From an uncultured Granulosicoccus sp. (GTDB lineage Bacteria; Pseudomonadota; Gammaproteobacteria; Granulosicoccales; Granulosicoccaceae), in the NCBI GenBank assembly GCA_937924505.1, contig CALDSR010000022.1:1-64000 (forward strand): a stretch of DNA of 64,000 nt. Reading direction: 5' to 3'. Shown here one piece after another: positions 1 through 8,574 of this stretch. Each line of letters begins with the position of its first letter. Position 1 is the stretch's first letter. The translations under genes and the position numbers were made by a program. Under the pieces are notes generated by a model. The model saw only the letters and a program-made list of their open reading frames with translations. It was not told the origin of the DNA and ran no database searches.

Positions 1-4
1 GATT

Positions 5-29
5 CATCAAAACGGAATTATGGAGCAAA
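5..29 (+). repeat. 25-bp repeat, left copy (IS1595-type end)
   Basis: This 25-bp word recurs exactly and in the same orientation at 1948-1972, and its inner 17 bp recur inverted at 1931-1947. It contains an ATG (20-22) opening a 13-codon frame, MEQMPQDLRELAG, which shares its first five residues with the truncated transposase encoded at 1251-1940. I read it as the 5' end of an IS1595-type element left behind by deletion; the repeat is seen directly, the IS origin is inferred. Confidence 0.6.
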
Positions 30-70
30 TGCCCCAAGATTTAAGGGAGCTTGCTGGTTAAGATTCCCGC

Positions 71-532
71 ATGAAAAACACTCATGCAATCGCTGGCCTT
101 GTGAAGAAACGCAGCACACTTGCGGGTGATATAGAGCACCATCAGAAACAGGCTGAGAAGCTGCGACACGAGTTTGATTCAATCGGCCGAGCTATCAAAG
201 TGCTGGACCCTGACTATCGCTTGGAGCGCATCAAGCCACGTCGATTCAAAGCCCGAAATCGATTCTTCAAATCAGGCGAAGGTAGTCGCGCAGTTCTCGA
301 AGTACTTCGTGATGCGCAATGGCACTACACCACTCACGAGGTTGCCGTTACGGTTGCTGAGGCTCGGGAATTGGACTTAGACGATGTGCAGTTCAAGGCG
401 CTTACAGCGACGGTTAGAACGGCTCTAAAAGGCCTCAAGGCCAGAAACATTGTGAAGGTGACTTCTCGGGTGGATTATCCGAGGTGGGGCGTTCGACAGT
501 CAAATAAATGTTCTGAACGTATAAATATATAA
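71..532 (+). CDS. hypothetical protein, coiled-coil plus winged-helix-like
   Basis: A 153-residue protein that I do not recognise. Residues about 10-45 are rich in Lys, Glu, Gln, His and Arg with heptad-like spacing and probably form a coiled coil. Residues about 68-145 read like a winged-helix fold: a Leu-rich helix, an acidic turn, then a helix holding ALKGLKARNIVKVTSR and a closing VDYPRWGV strand. The 3' end drifts into a Ser/Asn-rich tail. No clear Shine-Dalgarno precedes the ATG. It sits between IS remnants and upstream of a HicB/HicA-type pair, so it is probably accessory DNA. A DNA-binding role is a guess from the fold only. Confidence 0.55.
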   Translation: MKNTHAIAGLVKKRSTLAGDIEHHQKQAEKLRHEFDSIGRAIKVLDPDYRLERIKPRRFKARNRFFKSGEGSRAVLEVLRDAQWHYTTHEVAVTVAEARELDLDDVQFKALTATVRTALKGLKARNIVKVTSRVDYPRWGVRQSNKCSERINI

Positions 533-647
533 ATAAATCAGTATCTTAGAGGAGTGTTGAGTTTTGTCTACTTACGTATATCATAATCACATTAGCATAT
601 TCCGGGCACGCCTCCCGGCATGCGTCTTGCCCAGAAGGAGCTTAGGG

Positions 648-1010
648 ATGCAATTCAGTGTGACTGGTATGAACAATCAAAACGGGACCTACGAAATATC
701 AATAAGAGTGCTTGGAATGCAGCGGGATGATGGCTGCGCAGCTGTTGCAATCGAAATGGATGTATGGGGTTTTGGGGAAAACGAGAAAAGCGCTCTTGAG
801 GATCTGATGGACAACGTCAGAATGCAGGTATCCTTTGCAATTCAGAAAGAAGATATGACTCTTCTGGAGAGGCCCGCAGATAGCGAATACTTTGAAATGT
901 TCAATGAATGTCGCGATGCCTACCTGCATCACACGAAAGTCCCCGGTCGATTCGTACGGTCGATACCCCTGCCTAATGACATGGGATCTGCACACTATGC
1001 AACAGCATGA
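648..1010 (+). CDS. HicB-like antitoxin
   Basis: A 121-residue protein placed directly upstream of a HicA-family toxin and overlapping it by 4 bp (ATGA). The frame stays open further upstream to 564, but AAGGAG at 635-640 followed by 7 nt supports ATG 648. A beta-rich first half (QFSVTGM, YEISIRVLG, AVAIEMDVWG) is followed by a helix-forming stretch ENEKSALEDLMDNV. This matches the partly degraded RNase H-like fold typical of HicB antitoxins, in which a GET.EEAL-type helix follows the third strand. No DNA-binding C-terminus is evident. By family precedent it would neutralise the downstream RNase toxin and repress the operon. The pairing argument is stronger than the similarity itself. Confidence 0.6.
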   Translation: MQFSVTGMNNQNGTYEISIRVLGMQRDDGCAAVAIEMDVWGFGENEKSALEDLMDNVRMQVSFAIQKEDMTLLERPADSEYFEMFNECRDAYLHHTKVPGRFVRSIPLPNDMGSAHYATA

Positions 1011-1240
1011 AGTCTTACAGCTATCGTGAGCTGGTAAAGAAACTTCGTAAGCATGACAAAAGGTTTGAGATTTTTGAGAACCGCGCAAAGGGCAGTGAGC
1101 GCATGCTATACCATCCTGACATAAATGGAAGGAGTGAGTCTTATCCTTTGAAATGTCATGGTGAAGGCAGTGACATTCGCAAAGGGCATCTTCCGGCAAT
1201 CGTAAAACGATTCGACTTGCCATCTGATTTTTTCAAATAA
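1007..1240 (+). CDS. hicA: HicA-family mRNA interferase toxin
   Basis: A 77-residue protein of HicA size. It has the family pattern of an N-terminal helix (SYRELVKKLRKHDKRFEI), a KGSER segment where HicA proteins usually carry GSH, a beta hairpin with YHPD, and a C-terminal HLPAIVKRFDLPSDFF helix. HicA proteins use a double-stranded-RNA-binding-like fold with one catalytic His to cleave mRNA. Here the expected His after GS is Glu-Arg, although His residues remain at YHP, KCHGEG and KGHLP, so activity should not be assumed. It is translationally coupled to the upstream HicB-like antitoxin. The pair lies between IS1595-type repeat copies, which fits a mobile addiction module. Confidence 0.72.
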   Translation: MKSYSYRELVKKLRKHDKRFEIFENRAKGSERMLYHPDINGRSESYPLKCHGEGSDIRKGHLPAIVKRFDLPSDFFK

Positions 1241-1250
1241 CGAAATGATG

Positions 1251-1940
1251 CTAGATCAGGGTTTCGATCTGTTTTTTGTTCCCCTGCCAGTATCCGCAGA
1301 AATCGCGAGAGACGTGGGCCGTAGCGTACCGCCCCATCACGTCCTTGAAAATATCGCCGTTTGAATTCCGGCGTGTGTCCTCACGGAAAGCCGCTTCATT
1401 GGCGTAGCGATTCAGGTACAGATTGCCGAACTTGTGGACTTGTCCTAGCTGCATACGGCGAAAACGTGAGAAGAATGACTCAGCCTGATTCGTGTTCGCG
1501 CCACACTTGGCCACGTACTCGACTGAGTGGTTAACGCGCTCCATCTTGAACTTGGCGTGTAGCGTGTTGTAAGCCTTACATTCGTCTGCTGAAATCATGG
1601 TGCCGGGTTTGACGTGTTTGGCAACGAACGCCTGTACTGATTCCTCAGTCTCCGCTTTCGCTACCGCTGTAACTGTCTTAAAGCCACCTTCGCCCTCAAC
1701 TTCGTGACGCTCACGCAGGACCAAAACAGCACGTTTTTCAGGGTCTTGGTTCACTTTCAAACGACGGTCAACACGGTCCTTGATGTGATTCGCCGGGCGT
1801 ACATGGCCGTTGACGTACGCCGCATCAATTTCGACTTCATGATCCAGCTTGGCCGATTGCTCGTCCATCAATGACTCTCTCAGCTTGTGAGCAAATACTC
1901 TCGGCGCTGCCTTATGAATCACCGTGGGCATTTGCTCCAT
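1251..1940 (-). pseudogene. IS1595-family transposase, N-terminally truncated
   Basis: A 229-residue frame that reads as the catalytic part of an IS1595 (ISXO2-like) transposase. AHKLRESL, EIDAAYVNGHVRPANH, DRVDRRL, ISADECKAYNTL and GANTNQAESFFSRFRR carry the first Asp, the second Asp and the Asn-containing end of the family's catalytic core. Full-length members are about 300 residues or more and begin with a zinc ribbon (CPxC pairs); here five residues, MEQMP, are joined directly to the middle of the protein, so the zinc ribbon is deleted. The start codon lies within the inverted copy of the 17-bp repeat at 1931-1947. It is probably inactive on its own but might be mobilised in trans. Confidence 0.75.
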
Positions 1941-1972
1941 AATTCCGCATCAAAACGGAATTATGGAGCAAA
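1931..1972. repeat. inverted and direct repeat junction of IS1595-type ends
   Basis: Positions 1931-1947 are the inverse of 1956-1972 (17 bp), separated by 8 nt, and 1948-1972 is an exact direct copy of 5-29. Two IS-like 5' ends therefore meet head to head here. The inverse copy also matches the window-start copy through the ATGGAGCAAATGCCC start of the transposase frame. This marks the right border of the 1.9-kb accessory block. Confidence 0.65.
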
Positions 1973-1990
1973 AAATATCCACGGACTCAA

Positions 1991-2914
1991 TCAGGTATGC
2001 TCATCCGCATTCAGAAAATCTTCGATCAATTGCCGGCTCTCGGCAATGTTCCTGCGATCAAATCTGTACGCCATGATAGTTTTCAGCGAGGTGGGTACTT
2101 TTTTATCCGAACCGTTCGCCCGTTTGAACAAGTGCTCGGCAAGGACGAAGAACGACGGTGAATCGGGATATCGAACTATGCCACTTTGCACCAGTGGGCG
2201 GGCGGCCTTGTTATCACCAAGTCGCATGCTCAGTAGTGCGCGGAAACGCAGGATGTCTTCACGATCGCGTTCCTGTGGGGGGAGTCCATTGAAATACGAC
2301 AGGATACTCGCGTCATCGGTGGGTCCGGTTTGAGTTACTCGTCGTAAGGCAGACAGTTGAAAAGGTGTGTGACTTTGTAATTGCTCGGCAGCGGTTTTTA
2401 CAGTCTTTGTCCGACTGAGGTCCCGAAGCGACACCTGGTTGAACATGTCTGTGACAACAAACGCGGAGCTGTCAGTCTGTTGATTGTTGTCAGCTTTGCT
2501 AACGGTGACCGACAAATACTGTCCAATCTTTTTGGAACGAAATTCTATTCGTCCATTGTGCGTATCAGCGCTCACCAGCTCGTAGTGGCCTCCGTTTGCC
2601 AATTGTGTCTTAGCCATGTAACGCAAGTTTTGGATGCGAGCGTTCACATCCGAGTTTGGCGTTGCTTCCATTTTTTCATAGAGGCTGGGCGCAAACACGA
2701 TATTGTCAAAATTTGCATCACGATTTTTCAGCGCGCTCTCGAGCTCAGCGATTGCACTGGTCAGATAAGCGTAACGCGCCTGTGCTACTTCCCCGGGAAG
2801 GTTGCTGGATTGCGTAATGTGATGACCGGATAAGCTCTGACAGGCACTCAGCAAGAGCAGTGCTGATACGATTGTCGTGCGAAAAAGCACTTTCTTGAGA
2901 CGTTGAACTATCAT
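1991..2914 (-). CDS. outer-envelope lipoprotein with C-terminal TPR-like region
   Basis: A 307-residue protein with a lipoprotein signal peptide: basic N-terminus, hydrophobic core and lipobox LSAC, so the mature Cys is about residue 25. The middle (residues about 40-180) is an unrecognised domain. The last 100 residues contain paired helices (ILRFRALLSMRLGDNKAARPLVQSGIVRYPDSP) that look like tetratricopeptide repeats. The start codon overlaps the stop of the upstream DUF3857/transglutaminase gene by 4 bp, so the two are translationally coupled. A role in envelope or cell-wall processing together with that enzyme is inferred. It is the last gene of the three-gene operon 5453-1991. Confidence 0.8.
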   Translation of the reverse strand: MIVQRLKKVLFRTTIVSALLLLSACQSLSGHHITQSSNLPGEVAQARYAYLTSAIAELESALKNRDANFDNIVFAPSLYEKMEATPNSDVNARIQNLRYMAKTQLANGGHYELVSADTHNGRIEFRSKKIGQYLSVTVSKADNNQQTDSSAFVVTDMFNQVSLRDLSRTKTVKTAAEQLQSHTPFQLSALRRVTQTGPTDDASILSYFNGLPPQERDREDILRFRALLSMRLGDNKAARPLVQSGIVRYPDSPSFFVLAEHLFKRANGSDKKVPTSLKTIMAYRFDRRNIAESRQLIEDFLNADEHT

Positions 2915-4953
2915 GGGTGAAGTGCTCCCATTTCAAGCAGTAAGGTTGAAGTCTCAGCGCCTATCGCTACACTGTCTGCGTCGACAGAGCGAATGTAGCG
3001 ACCAATTGTGGCATTGCGCCGCACACGTTCGCGAAATTTGCGGTACTCCGAAAGCCTGCCAATGGCAAGTTCATCGCCTGTTATCTTGATTTCACTATCG
3101 AAAACCAGTGAGTTACCCAACACGTATTCCGAGTCGAAGTAGGCGAAGCCGGGGATTTCAAATGTTGTCTCTTCGAGTGATCGCTTGGGACTTGCCATAT
3201 TCGGATAGAACTGGATGCGATGCTCGGTCCAGCTCGGGCCATCGATAATCAGAGGCGCAACTCTTTTTTTCGATATTTCATCGAAATCATCAAGTGTATT
3301 TAGGACTGCGGTTGCGTAGGTATCGAACTCCGCTGTACCTGCTCGTTTGTCGAGTTCCCAAAACTCGTTCAGTCGATAGCTGAGCGACACCGTGATTTCA
3401 TTTCGTTGAGTGTCTTCGGTAATTTTCATCAAATCAATCGACTGGAGATCGCCGTAGACATTCTCGTATCGCTCTTCGAACCAGCGTTGTAAACTTCGCT
3501 TGCCAGAGCGATCAAGCGCACTGCGAAAGCTGTTGGCGTATTGGCCACGCAGCACCTTGGTGGTTGTTAGGTCGACGGGGCCACCCATGGACGATATATG
3601 AAACTCATCGTGGGTCGAGCTATAGGGCAGCGAGGGTAATTTCGATTCTCGAGTAATCATGGCCTCACCCTTTTTACCAAGCACCAAGCCGGCACCATAT
3701 TCGGGCTGCCCGCGAGTACCGAGTAAACCGGCTTGACGACTATCTGTAGAATCGACCCAGTATTGCTTATCACGGTGTTCAATCAGGACGATGACGTGAT
3801 CGAATACCCCCGGTCCGGGAAGGCGTTCCGCCACCCCTTTTTTCAGTCGTGACGATACAAGTAGCGGCCATGACTTGACATTCAGGTCATCAAGTAGTGA
3901 GACCAGCAAGAGTGCCTTATCCTTGCAATCACCATATCCGTTTTCCAGGACTTCATCAGGCGCATGTGGACGGTGAGAATTCTCACCTAACTCAAGACCG
4001 TAGTATCTAATGCTCTTCTGCACGTGATCGATTGCCATGGCGATGGCGGCATCGATACCGTCGGTCTCTTTAACACGTTGTATCGAGCGGGATAGATGTT
4101 GGTATGTGTCACCGGATGAATCATGTCCCCGAAAGAGTGAATCTCCCCAACGCGCGACAGCCTTCCAATTTTGGTAAGCAGTAACCTCGAGAAGATCGGG
4201 ATGTGGATACGAGCCGGGGGTATCGGGCTCGGCGATTGAGGCTTCAAGACTATCTTGAGTCCACTGTAAATTACGTTGTCCGGCATGGACCCATTCGCTG
4301 AATTGAGTGTCGGGACGTGGTGAGTGTCTGAGGCGCATTGCTTCAGGAACCGTGATTCTCAGAGATGCACGTTCTACCGGGACGCTCCAGCGCATGCGCC
4401 ACTGACTGTGATGCGGTGAATCGAAAACGGGATTTCGACCAAACACGGTGTACCGGATCTCGACCGTATCTCCAACACGAACATCTGGCAGTACGACTAG
4501 TGCGTTGACATCGCCATGTAGTAGATTACGGTCAAAGTCATTCTCGGTATGCGCAACACTGATCCGCGCTTTTGCTAACCGATCGGATTGTCTCCCGTTG
4601 CGTGTGACCAATGCCGAGTGCAGTTCCAGACGCTGATATCCGGGATCAAAAGTGACAGAGAGCTTTGAATTGTCACTCAGGCCAGCCTGACCGACTATCT
4701 CGACAACCCGATGATGATGGACTGCGACGCCGCCGCCATCGTCATAATGTTGTCTGTCAATTAGAAGAAAACGTTCGCCTCCGACGCTATCCATGTTTGG
4801 GTTTGATCTTGCTGCTTTAACAGGTACTACCCAGTCAGGAACAGGCGCTACAGTGTAAGTGGCCTTAGGCTCTGCGTTTGCTACCGTCGTATGAGAAGTG
4901 CAGGTCAGAATCGCCAATGCGATCAGCATTGGTCTTGCAATCGAAGCATGCAT
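2911..4953 (-). CDS. DUF3857 and transglutaminase-like domain protein, secreted
   Basis: A 680-residue exported protein with a signal peptide to about residue 28. Residues about 60-235 match DUF3857 (an Ig-like/beta-sandwich region with VVLPDVRVGDTVEIRYT). Residues about 300-410 form a transglutaminase-like core with the catalytic triad visible: Cys343 in NGYGDCKDKA, His386 in FDHVIVLIEH and an Asp in YWVDSTDS. These domains occur together in many Gram-negative periplasmic proteins of unknown substrate; peptidase or amide-transfer activity on envelope proteins is the usual proposal. The C-terminal 250 residues are beta-rich with no recognised family. It lies 11 bp downstream of one small lipoprotein gene and overlaps a second. 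Confidence 0.88.
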   Translation of the reverse strand: MHASIARPMLIALAILTCTSHTTVANAEPKATYTVAPVPDWVVPVKAARSNPNMDSVGGERFLLIDRQHYDDGGGVAVHHHRVVEIVGQAGLSDNSKLSVTFDPGYQRLELHSALVTRNGRQSDRLAKARISVAHTENDFDRNLLHGDVNALVVLPDVRVGDTVEIRYTVFGRNPVFDSPHHSQWRMRWSVPVERASLRITVPEAMRLRHSPRPDTQFSEWVHAGQRNLQWTQDSLEASIAEPDTPGSYPHPDLLEVTAYQNWKAVARWGDSLFRGHDSSGDTYQHLSRSIQRVKETDGIDAAIAMAIDHVQKSIRYYGLELGENSHRPHAPDEVLENGYGDCKDKALLLVSLLDDLNVKSWPLLVSSRLKKGVAERLPGPGVFDHVIVLIEHRDKQYWVDSTDSRQAGLLGTRGQPEYGAGLVLGKKGEAMITRESKLPSLPYSSTHDEFHISSMGGPVDLTTTKVLRGQYANSFRSALDRSGKRSLQRWFEERYENVYGDLQSIDLMKITEDTQRNEITVSLSYRLNEFWELDKRAGTAEFDTYATAVLNTLDDFDEISKKRVAPLIIDGPSWTEHRIQFYPNMASPKRSLEETTFEIPGFAYFDSEYVLGNSLVFDSEIKITGDELAIGRLSEYRKFRERVRRNATIGRYIRSVDADSVAIGAETSTLLLEMGALHP

Positions 4954-4964
4954 ATGACAGCACC

Positions 4965-5453
4965 TCAGGCTTCAGTGTTGTCAAGTTTTTGGAATTGAAT
5001 CTTTGAGGTGCAGCCACTGCCACCGAGGGAGGTACTGTACTGCCTGTAGACGCCCTGTGGATTTGCTCCTGATAATGAACCGGAGAAAGTTTGAACAAAT
5101 TTTCCATTGCCGGGCATGATACCGCCATGCATTTTGGCGTCACCGCTGGTCAAATCGTAACGGAATTTTCCTGCCTTCGAAATCGCTGACTTGCCTTCGA
5201 GTTTACCAAGTTGGACTCGGCCGTCATCGATGATCACATATATCCTGTACGGCTTCCACTCACAGCTCATGGTCCAGTTTCCGGGTAAAATGACTGTGCT
5301 GGCTCGTGGTCCAGCGACTTCGCCCACCCAAACGCCATCATAGGTGCCGCTTGTGTCGCGATCTTCCGGTTTGACATGTGCAGTACCACAAGCAGTGAGT
5401 ACCAATATGCAGAGTGTGCAGCCAACTGCCGCTATTTTTTTGAATGGTGCCAT
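4965..5453 (-). CDS. small lipoprotein, hypothetical
   Basis: A 162-residue protein whose start is fixed by a strong AAGGAGGAG about 5-6 nt before the ATG. The N-terminus is a lipoprotein signal with LTAC as the lipobox. The mature part begins with a Thr/Asp-rich linker and then reads as a small beta barrel: YDGVWVGEV, WTMSCEWKPYRIYVIIDDGRV, FRYDLTSGDAKMHG, FVQTFSGSLSG. The pair of Cys residues (in MSCEW and SGCTS) could form a disulfide. It resembles small lipocalin-like or DUF-type envelope beta-sandwich proteins but I cannot name the family. It is the first gene of the operon that continues into the DUF3857/transglutaminase protein. Confidence 0.75.
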   Translation of the reverse strand: MAPFKKIAAVGCTLCILVLTACGTAHVKPEDRDTSGTYDGVWVGEVAGPRASTVILPGNWTMSCEWKPYRIYVIIDDGRVQLGKLEGKSAISKAGKFRYDLTSGDAKMHGGIMPGNGKFVQTFSGSLSGANPQGVYRQYSTSLGGSGCTSKIQFQKLDNTEA

Positions 5454-5597
5454 GGATCTCCTCCTTCAGATTATGAGCACAGTGCAAACTTGTGCCCAGC
5501 ATGTTTTCGTCCGACTCTGCGTGTGAGTAAAAACACCTGCATGACAAAAACGTTTTAATTACTGGTGGCAGTTTTTTGCCCAACCATATGTGAGGTA

Positions 5598-5626
5598 TCG
5601 GCAATCCGTCATTATCTCTTTATAAT
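5598..5626 (+). promoter_or_regulatory. candidate sigma-70 promoter, plus strand
   Basis: A perfect TATAAT (5621-5626) lies 17 bp from TCGGCA (5598-5603), which matches four of six bases of the -35 consensus. No gene follows on the plus strand before the 3' end of yceH at 5743. The site would drive either a small RNA or antisense transcription into yceH, or the similarity is fortuitous, because the complement also contains TTATAA and could serve the lipoprotein operon on the other strand. Confidence 0.25.
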
Positions 5627-5742
5627 GTATTCCGTGGGAGAGTGTGTAAGCGTGATGTATTCCGCAGAGCCTCAAGGCAAGAGTTGGCGATGATGAGTAA
5701 AAATCAGTTCATGGCACACCGAATTTATTCGATATTCAAGAG

Positions 5743-6501
5743 TTAGTGGGTCTGATGATCATTTGCTGATTCCTGTGGTATTTCATTGCCGGTCAGTCGA
5801 TATAGCGTTGCCATCTGGTGCTTGAGCGTGATGTTCTCAAGCTCAAGTTTACGTACCGTATCCCTGAGTGATGCCACATCCAGTTCAAGAACTGACAATG
5901 CGTTGGTATCCTCATCAGACATTTGTGTGGGTTTGGCTGTGGCATTTACATCGGATGTTGTGGAATCAAATAAGGGTTTTCCGCTAAACAAGTGTGCGAG
6001 CCGTTCACCGCGTTGTCCGGGTGCGCCAAGGCGCATCACATAGGGTATTTCACGTTCGCACAGTCTATCCACACAATGGTTGAGTTCTTCCTTGTCGTTA
6101 AATTGATTCATCCGTTGAGTACGGGTAAACAATTCGCTGAACGTTTGTGGGCCGCGTAACATCATAATGCACAGCAGAGCCTGCTGTTTTTTACCCAGCT
6201 CCAGTTGAGCGATAAACTGCTGGCTGTACTTGTCGGCCCGTGATCCGTATTCCTTGCGTACAAAGTGCTTCTCTTCCAGCTCGTTCAGGGCGCGCAGAAC
6301 GTCGCCTTGATGGTAGTTGCTCACCGGGTCGCGGCTGGACTTCTGATTGCAGCCGGTGACAATGCTGTTGAGGGTCAACGGGTACTGATCAGGAGTTGTC
6401 AGCTGTTTTTCCATCAAAACCCCTAGAACGCGCAACTCGATTGCGAGCAATTGTGGTGGTTTCGGCATGTCGGAATCGTGCTTGTCGTTTGAATCGTTCA
6501 T
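5743..6501 (-). CDS. yceH: YceH family (DUF480) protein
   Basis: A 252-residue member of the YceH/DUF480 family. Diagnostic segments are IELRVLGVLMEKQLTTPDQYPLTLN near the N-terminus, SRDPVSNYHQGDVLRALNELE, and ALLCIMMLRGPQTFSEL followed by RMNQFNDKEELNHCVDRLCER. The family folds as two winged helices and is widespread in gammaproteobacteria without a settled function. The C-terminal residues about 215-240 (LRDTVRKLELENITLKHQMATLYRL, quoted only in part here: LRDTVRKLELEN) form a short coiled coil. Gene order gives no obvious operon partner. Confidence 0.93.
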   Translation of the reverse strand: MNDSNDKHDSDMPKPPQLLAIELRVLGVLMEKQLTTPDQYPLTLNSIVTGCNQKSSRDPVSNYHQGDVLRALNELEEKHFVRKEYGSRADKYSQQFIAQLELGKKQQALLCIMMLRGPQTFSELFTRTQRMNQFNDKEELNHCVDRLCEREIPYVMRLGAPGQRGERLAHLFSGKPLFDSTTSDVNATAKPTQMSDEDTNALSVLELDVASLRDTVRKLELENITLKHQMATLYRLTGNEIPQESANDHQTH

Positions 6502-6604
6502 TTCTGTCCCCCAGCTGCGCAGTTAAATATAGTCGACGCGCCGCGTAAGAGTGGGCCGCATCAAAAGGCTTCCACACATACCAGGCTGCGCTACTATTGA
6601 TTAT

Positions 6605-7711
6605 ATGGTTGCGATTCTCTTGAAGCTTGTAAAATACGTGGTAGCAGCATTGATAGTGTTGACGGCGCTAGTGGTGCTTTTTTTCAAAACGGCGCCAACC
6701 TTTGGTGCACAGACGACAGCGGATACTCAGGCCCGCATACAGCAGTCGCCAAATTTTGATGGTAAAACCTTTGTCAATTTAGTGCCGACCGTCGTCAGTA
6801 CCCCTGATCCGACCAGAGAATTTTCCGTCCTCGAATTTTTGCGCCCAACAGCTGGCAAAAATCCGACTGAGCCACTGCCGTCTCTTCGGTTCGATGCTTC
6901 TTTATTGGAAGACGGGGATTTCGTCTGGTTTGGGCACTCCACAATCTTGTTCAAGACTGACGGCCTGGTGATTCTGACTGATCCGGTTTTCAACAACGCC
7001 TCACCAATCCCTTTCACGGTAAAACCATTTCCTGTGAAGGCGAGTAACCCGATCGACATTCTGCCAAAAATCGATCTGGTGCTGATATCTCATGATCATT
7101 ACGATCACCTGGATCACAAGGCGATCGGTGAACTCGCGAAAAAGACTGGACGCTTTCTGGTTCCTTTAGGCGTCAAGTCACACTTGATGCGCTGGGGCGT
7201 TGCGGAGCGCAAAGTAGAGGAATTCGACTGGTATGATTCGGCTCAGTATAAAACGCTCGATGTGACTTTTGCACCATCGCGGCACTTTAGTGGTCGCGGA
7301 CTTTTTAATGAGTCTTCTACACTTTGGGGGTCCTGGATTGTCAAGTCCAGCGATCAGAACGTGTATTTCAGTGGGGACGGTGGTTACTTTGATGAATTCA
7401 AGCATATAGGCAAGGAGTATGGGCCGTTTGATGTCGCCTTTATTGAAAATGGGGCTTACGATAGCAACTGGTCACAGATTCACCTGATGCCGGAGGAATC
7501 TGTACAGGCGAGTATTGATCTGAGAGCGCGGGTGTTCTTTCCAATCCATTGGGGTAAATTTGATCTGGCACTGCATCGCTGGACGGAGCCTGTGGTTCGA
7601 GCAAAAGCAAGCGCAGAAAAACTTCAGGTTGTGCTTGCGACGCCGCGCATCGGTGAAATATTCAAAATCATCGACCCTCCATCGAACGAGTGGTGGCTTG
7701 ACGTTAAGTGA
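6605..7711 (+). CDS. MBL-fold metal-dependent hydrolase, NAPE-PLD/UlaG-like
   Basis: The frame is open from 6551, but the hydrophobic segment beginning MVAILLKLVKYV argues for ATG 6605 (368 residues). A single N-terminal membrane anchor is followed by a metallo-beta-lactamase domain: WFGHSTILF, LTDPVF, the metal-binding HDHYDHLD, later RHFSGRG, FSGDGGYFDEF and FPIHWGKF. This arrangement is that of the NAPE-PLD/UlaG-like branch, which contains phospholipase-D-type and lactonase-type enzymes. The substrate cannot be told from sequence; the active site likely faces the periplasm given the signal anchor. It is transcribed away from yceH with about 100 bp between the two start codons. Confidence 0.88.
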   Translation: MVAILLKLVKYVVAALIVLTALVVLFFKTAPTFGAQTTADTQARIQQSPNFDGKTFVNLVPTVVSTPDPTREFSVLEFLRPTAGKNPTEPLPSLRFDASLLEDGDFVWFGHSTILFKTDGLVILTDPVFNNASPIPFTVKPFPVKASNPIDILPKIDLVLISHDHYDHLDHKAIGELAKKTGRFLVPLGVKSHLMRWGVAERKVEEFDWYDSAQYKTLDVTFAPSRHFSGRGLFNESSTLWGSWIVKSSDQNVYFSGDGGYFDEFKHIGKEYGPFDVAFIENGAYDSNWSQIHLMPEESVQASIDLRARVFFPIHWGKFDLALHRWTEPVVRAKASAEKLQVVLATPRIGEIFKIIDPPSNEWWLDVK

Positions 7712-7765
7712 CAGTGATGGATGTATAAAATCCTGACAACAGCGAAATTATGGTGAGATAAAAAA

Positions 7766-8569
7766 TTGTTTATACAGGTAAAAGAACAACTTCGGTCGAT
7801 ACTGGAATGGCGCTACTTTGAAGCCACGATCCTTGGTCTTATCATTTTTAATTCAATCATTCTGGCGCTCGAGACGAGTCCTGAGATTGTGCAGGCCTCG
7901 GGTAATTGGCTATTGACCGTCGATAATATTCTTCTGACAATTTTTGTTGTCGAATTGTTATTACGATTAATCGTCGATTTCAAAGGCTTTTGGCGTGATC
8001 CTTGGCGATTGTTCGATTTCTTCGTGATCGTAATCGCGCTACTGCCCACGGCCGGGCCTTTGTCGATATTGCGCGCGTTGCGGATACTGAGAGTGCTCCG
8101 CTTGATCTCCGCGGTTCCTGCCATGAGAAGGGTGGTTGCAGGCTTGTTGGGCGCCATGCCGGGCATGGGGTCAATTCTTTTTCTGATCGGTTTGATCTTC
8201 TTTGTCTTTTCCGTCATTTCTACCAAGCTGTTCGGAGCGGCTTTTCCGGAGTGGTTTGGTACTCTCGGTGCTTCTGCGTATACGCTATTTCAAATCATGA
8301 CTCTAGAGAGTTGGTCGATGGGCATTGTGCGTCCAGTTATGGACGTGTTTCCCTACGCGTGGATCCTTTTTGTACCGTTCATTATCTTGACGGCTTTTAC
8401 CGTTTTGAACCTGTTCATCGGGGTCATTGTTGATGCCATGCAGTCAGAACATGAATCCACTGCCAGCGAGGAACGTGGTCAGATGATCACTGACAATGAG
8501 AAAATTCTGACTGAGCTACGCAATTTAAGGAACGATATCGATTCGCTGCGGCTTGATATGCGATCATAG
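7766..8569 (+). CDS. bacterial voltage-gated sodium channel (NaChBac/NavAb type)
   Basis: A 267-residue one-domain, six-helix channel. S4 (residues about 100-115) has Arg every third position in RALRILRVLRLI. The selectivity filter TLESWSM (about 179-185) is the bacterial sodium-channel signature, with the Glu that makes the high-field site. S6 ends in NLFIGVIVDAM, and the C-terminus forms the tetramerising coiled coil (ILTELRNLRNDIDSLRLDM). Start: TTG at 7766, preceded by GGTGAG with 8 nt spacing; no other usable start exists upstream of S1. Such channels support sodium-driven motility and pH homeostasis in marine and alkaliphilic bacteria. The next gene begins 5 bp later, so co-transcription is likely. 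Confidence 0.94.
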   Translation: MFIQVKEQLRSILEWRYFEATILGLIIFNSIILALETSPEIVQASGNWLLTVDNILLTIFVVELLLRLIVDFKGFWRDPWRLFDFFVIVIALLPTAGPLSILRALRILRVLRLISAVPAMRRVVAGLLGAMPGMGSILFLIGLIFFVFSVISTKLFGAAFPEWFGTLGASAYTLFQIMTLESWSMGIVRPVMDVFPYAWILFVPFIILTAFTVLNLFIGVIVDAMQSEHESTASEERGQMITDNEKILTELRNLRNDIDSLRLDMRS

Positions 8570-8574
8570 TCTGA

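Noticed and set aside
699..1223. 174-codon minus-strand frame
   Set aside because: It is antisense to both genes of the HicB/HicA-type pair, which have coupled starts and family features.
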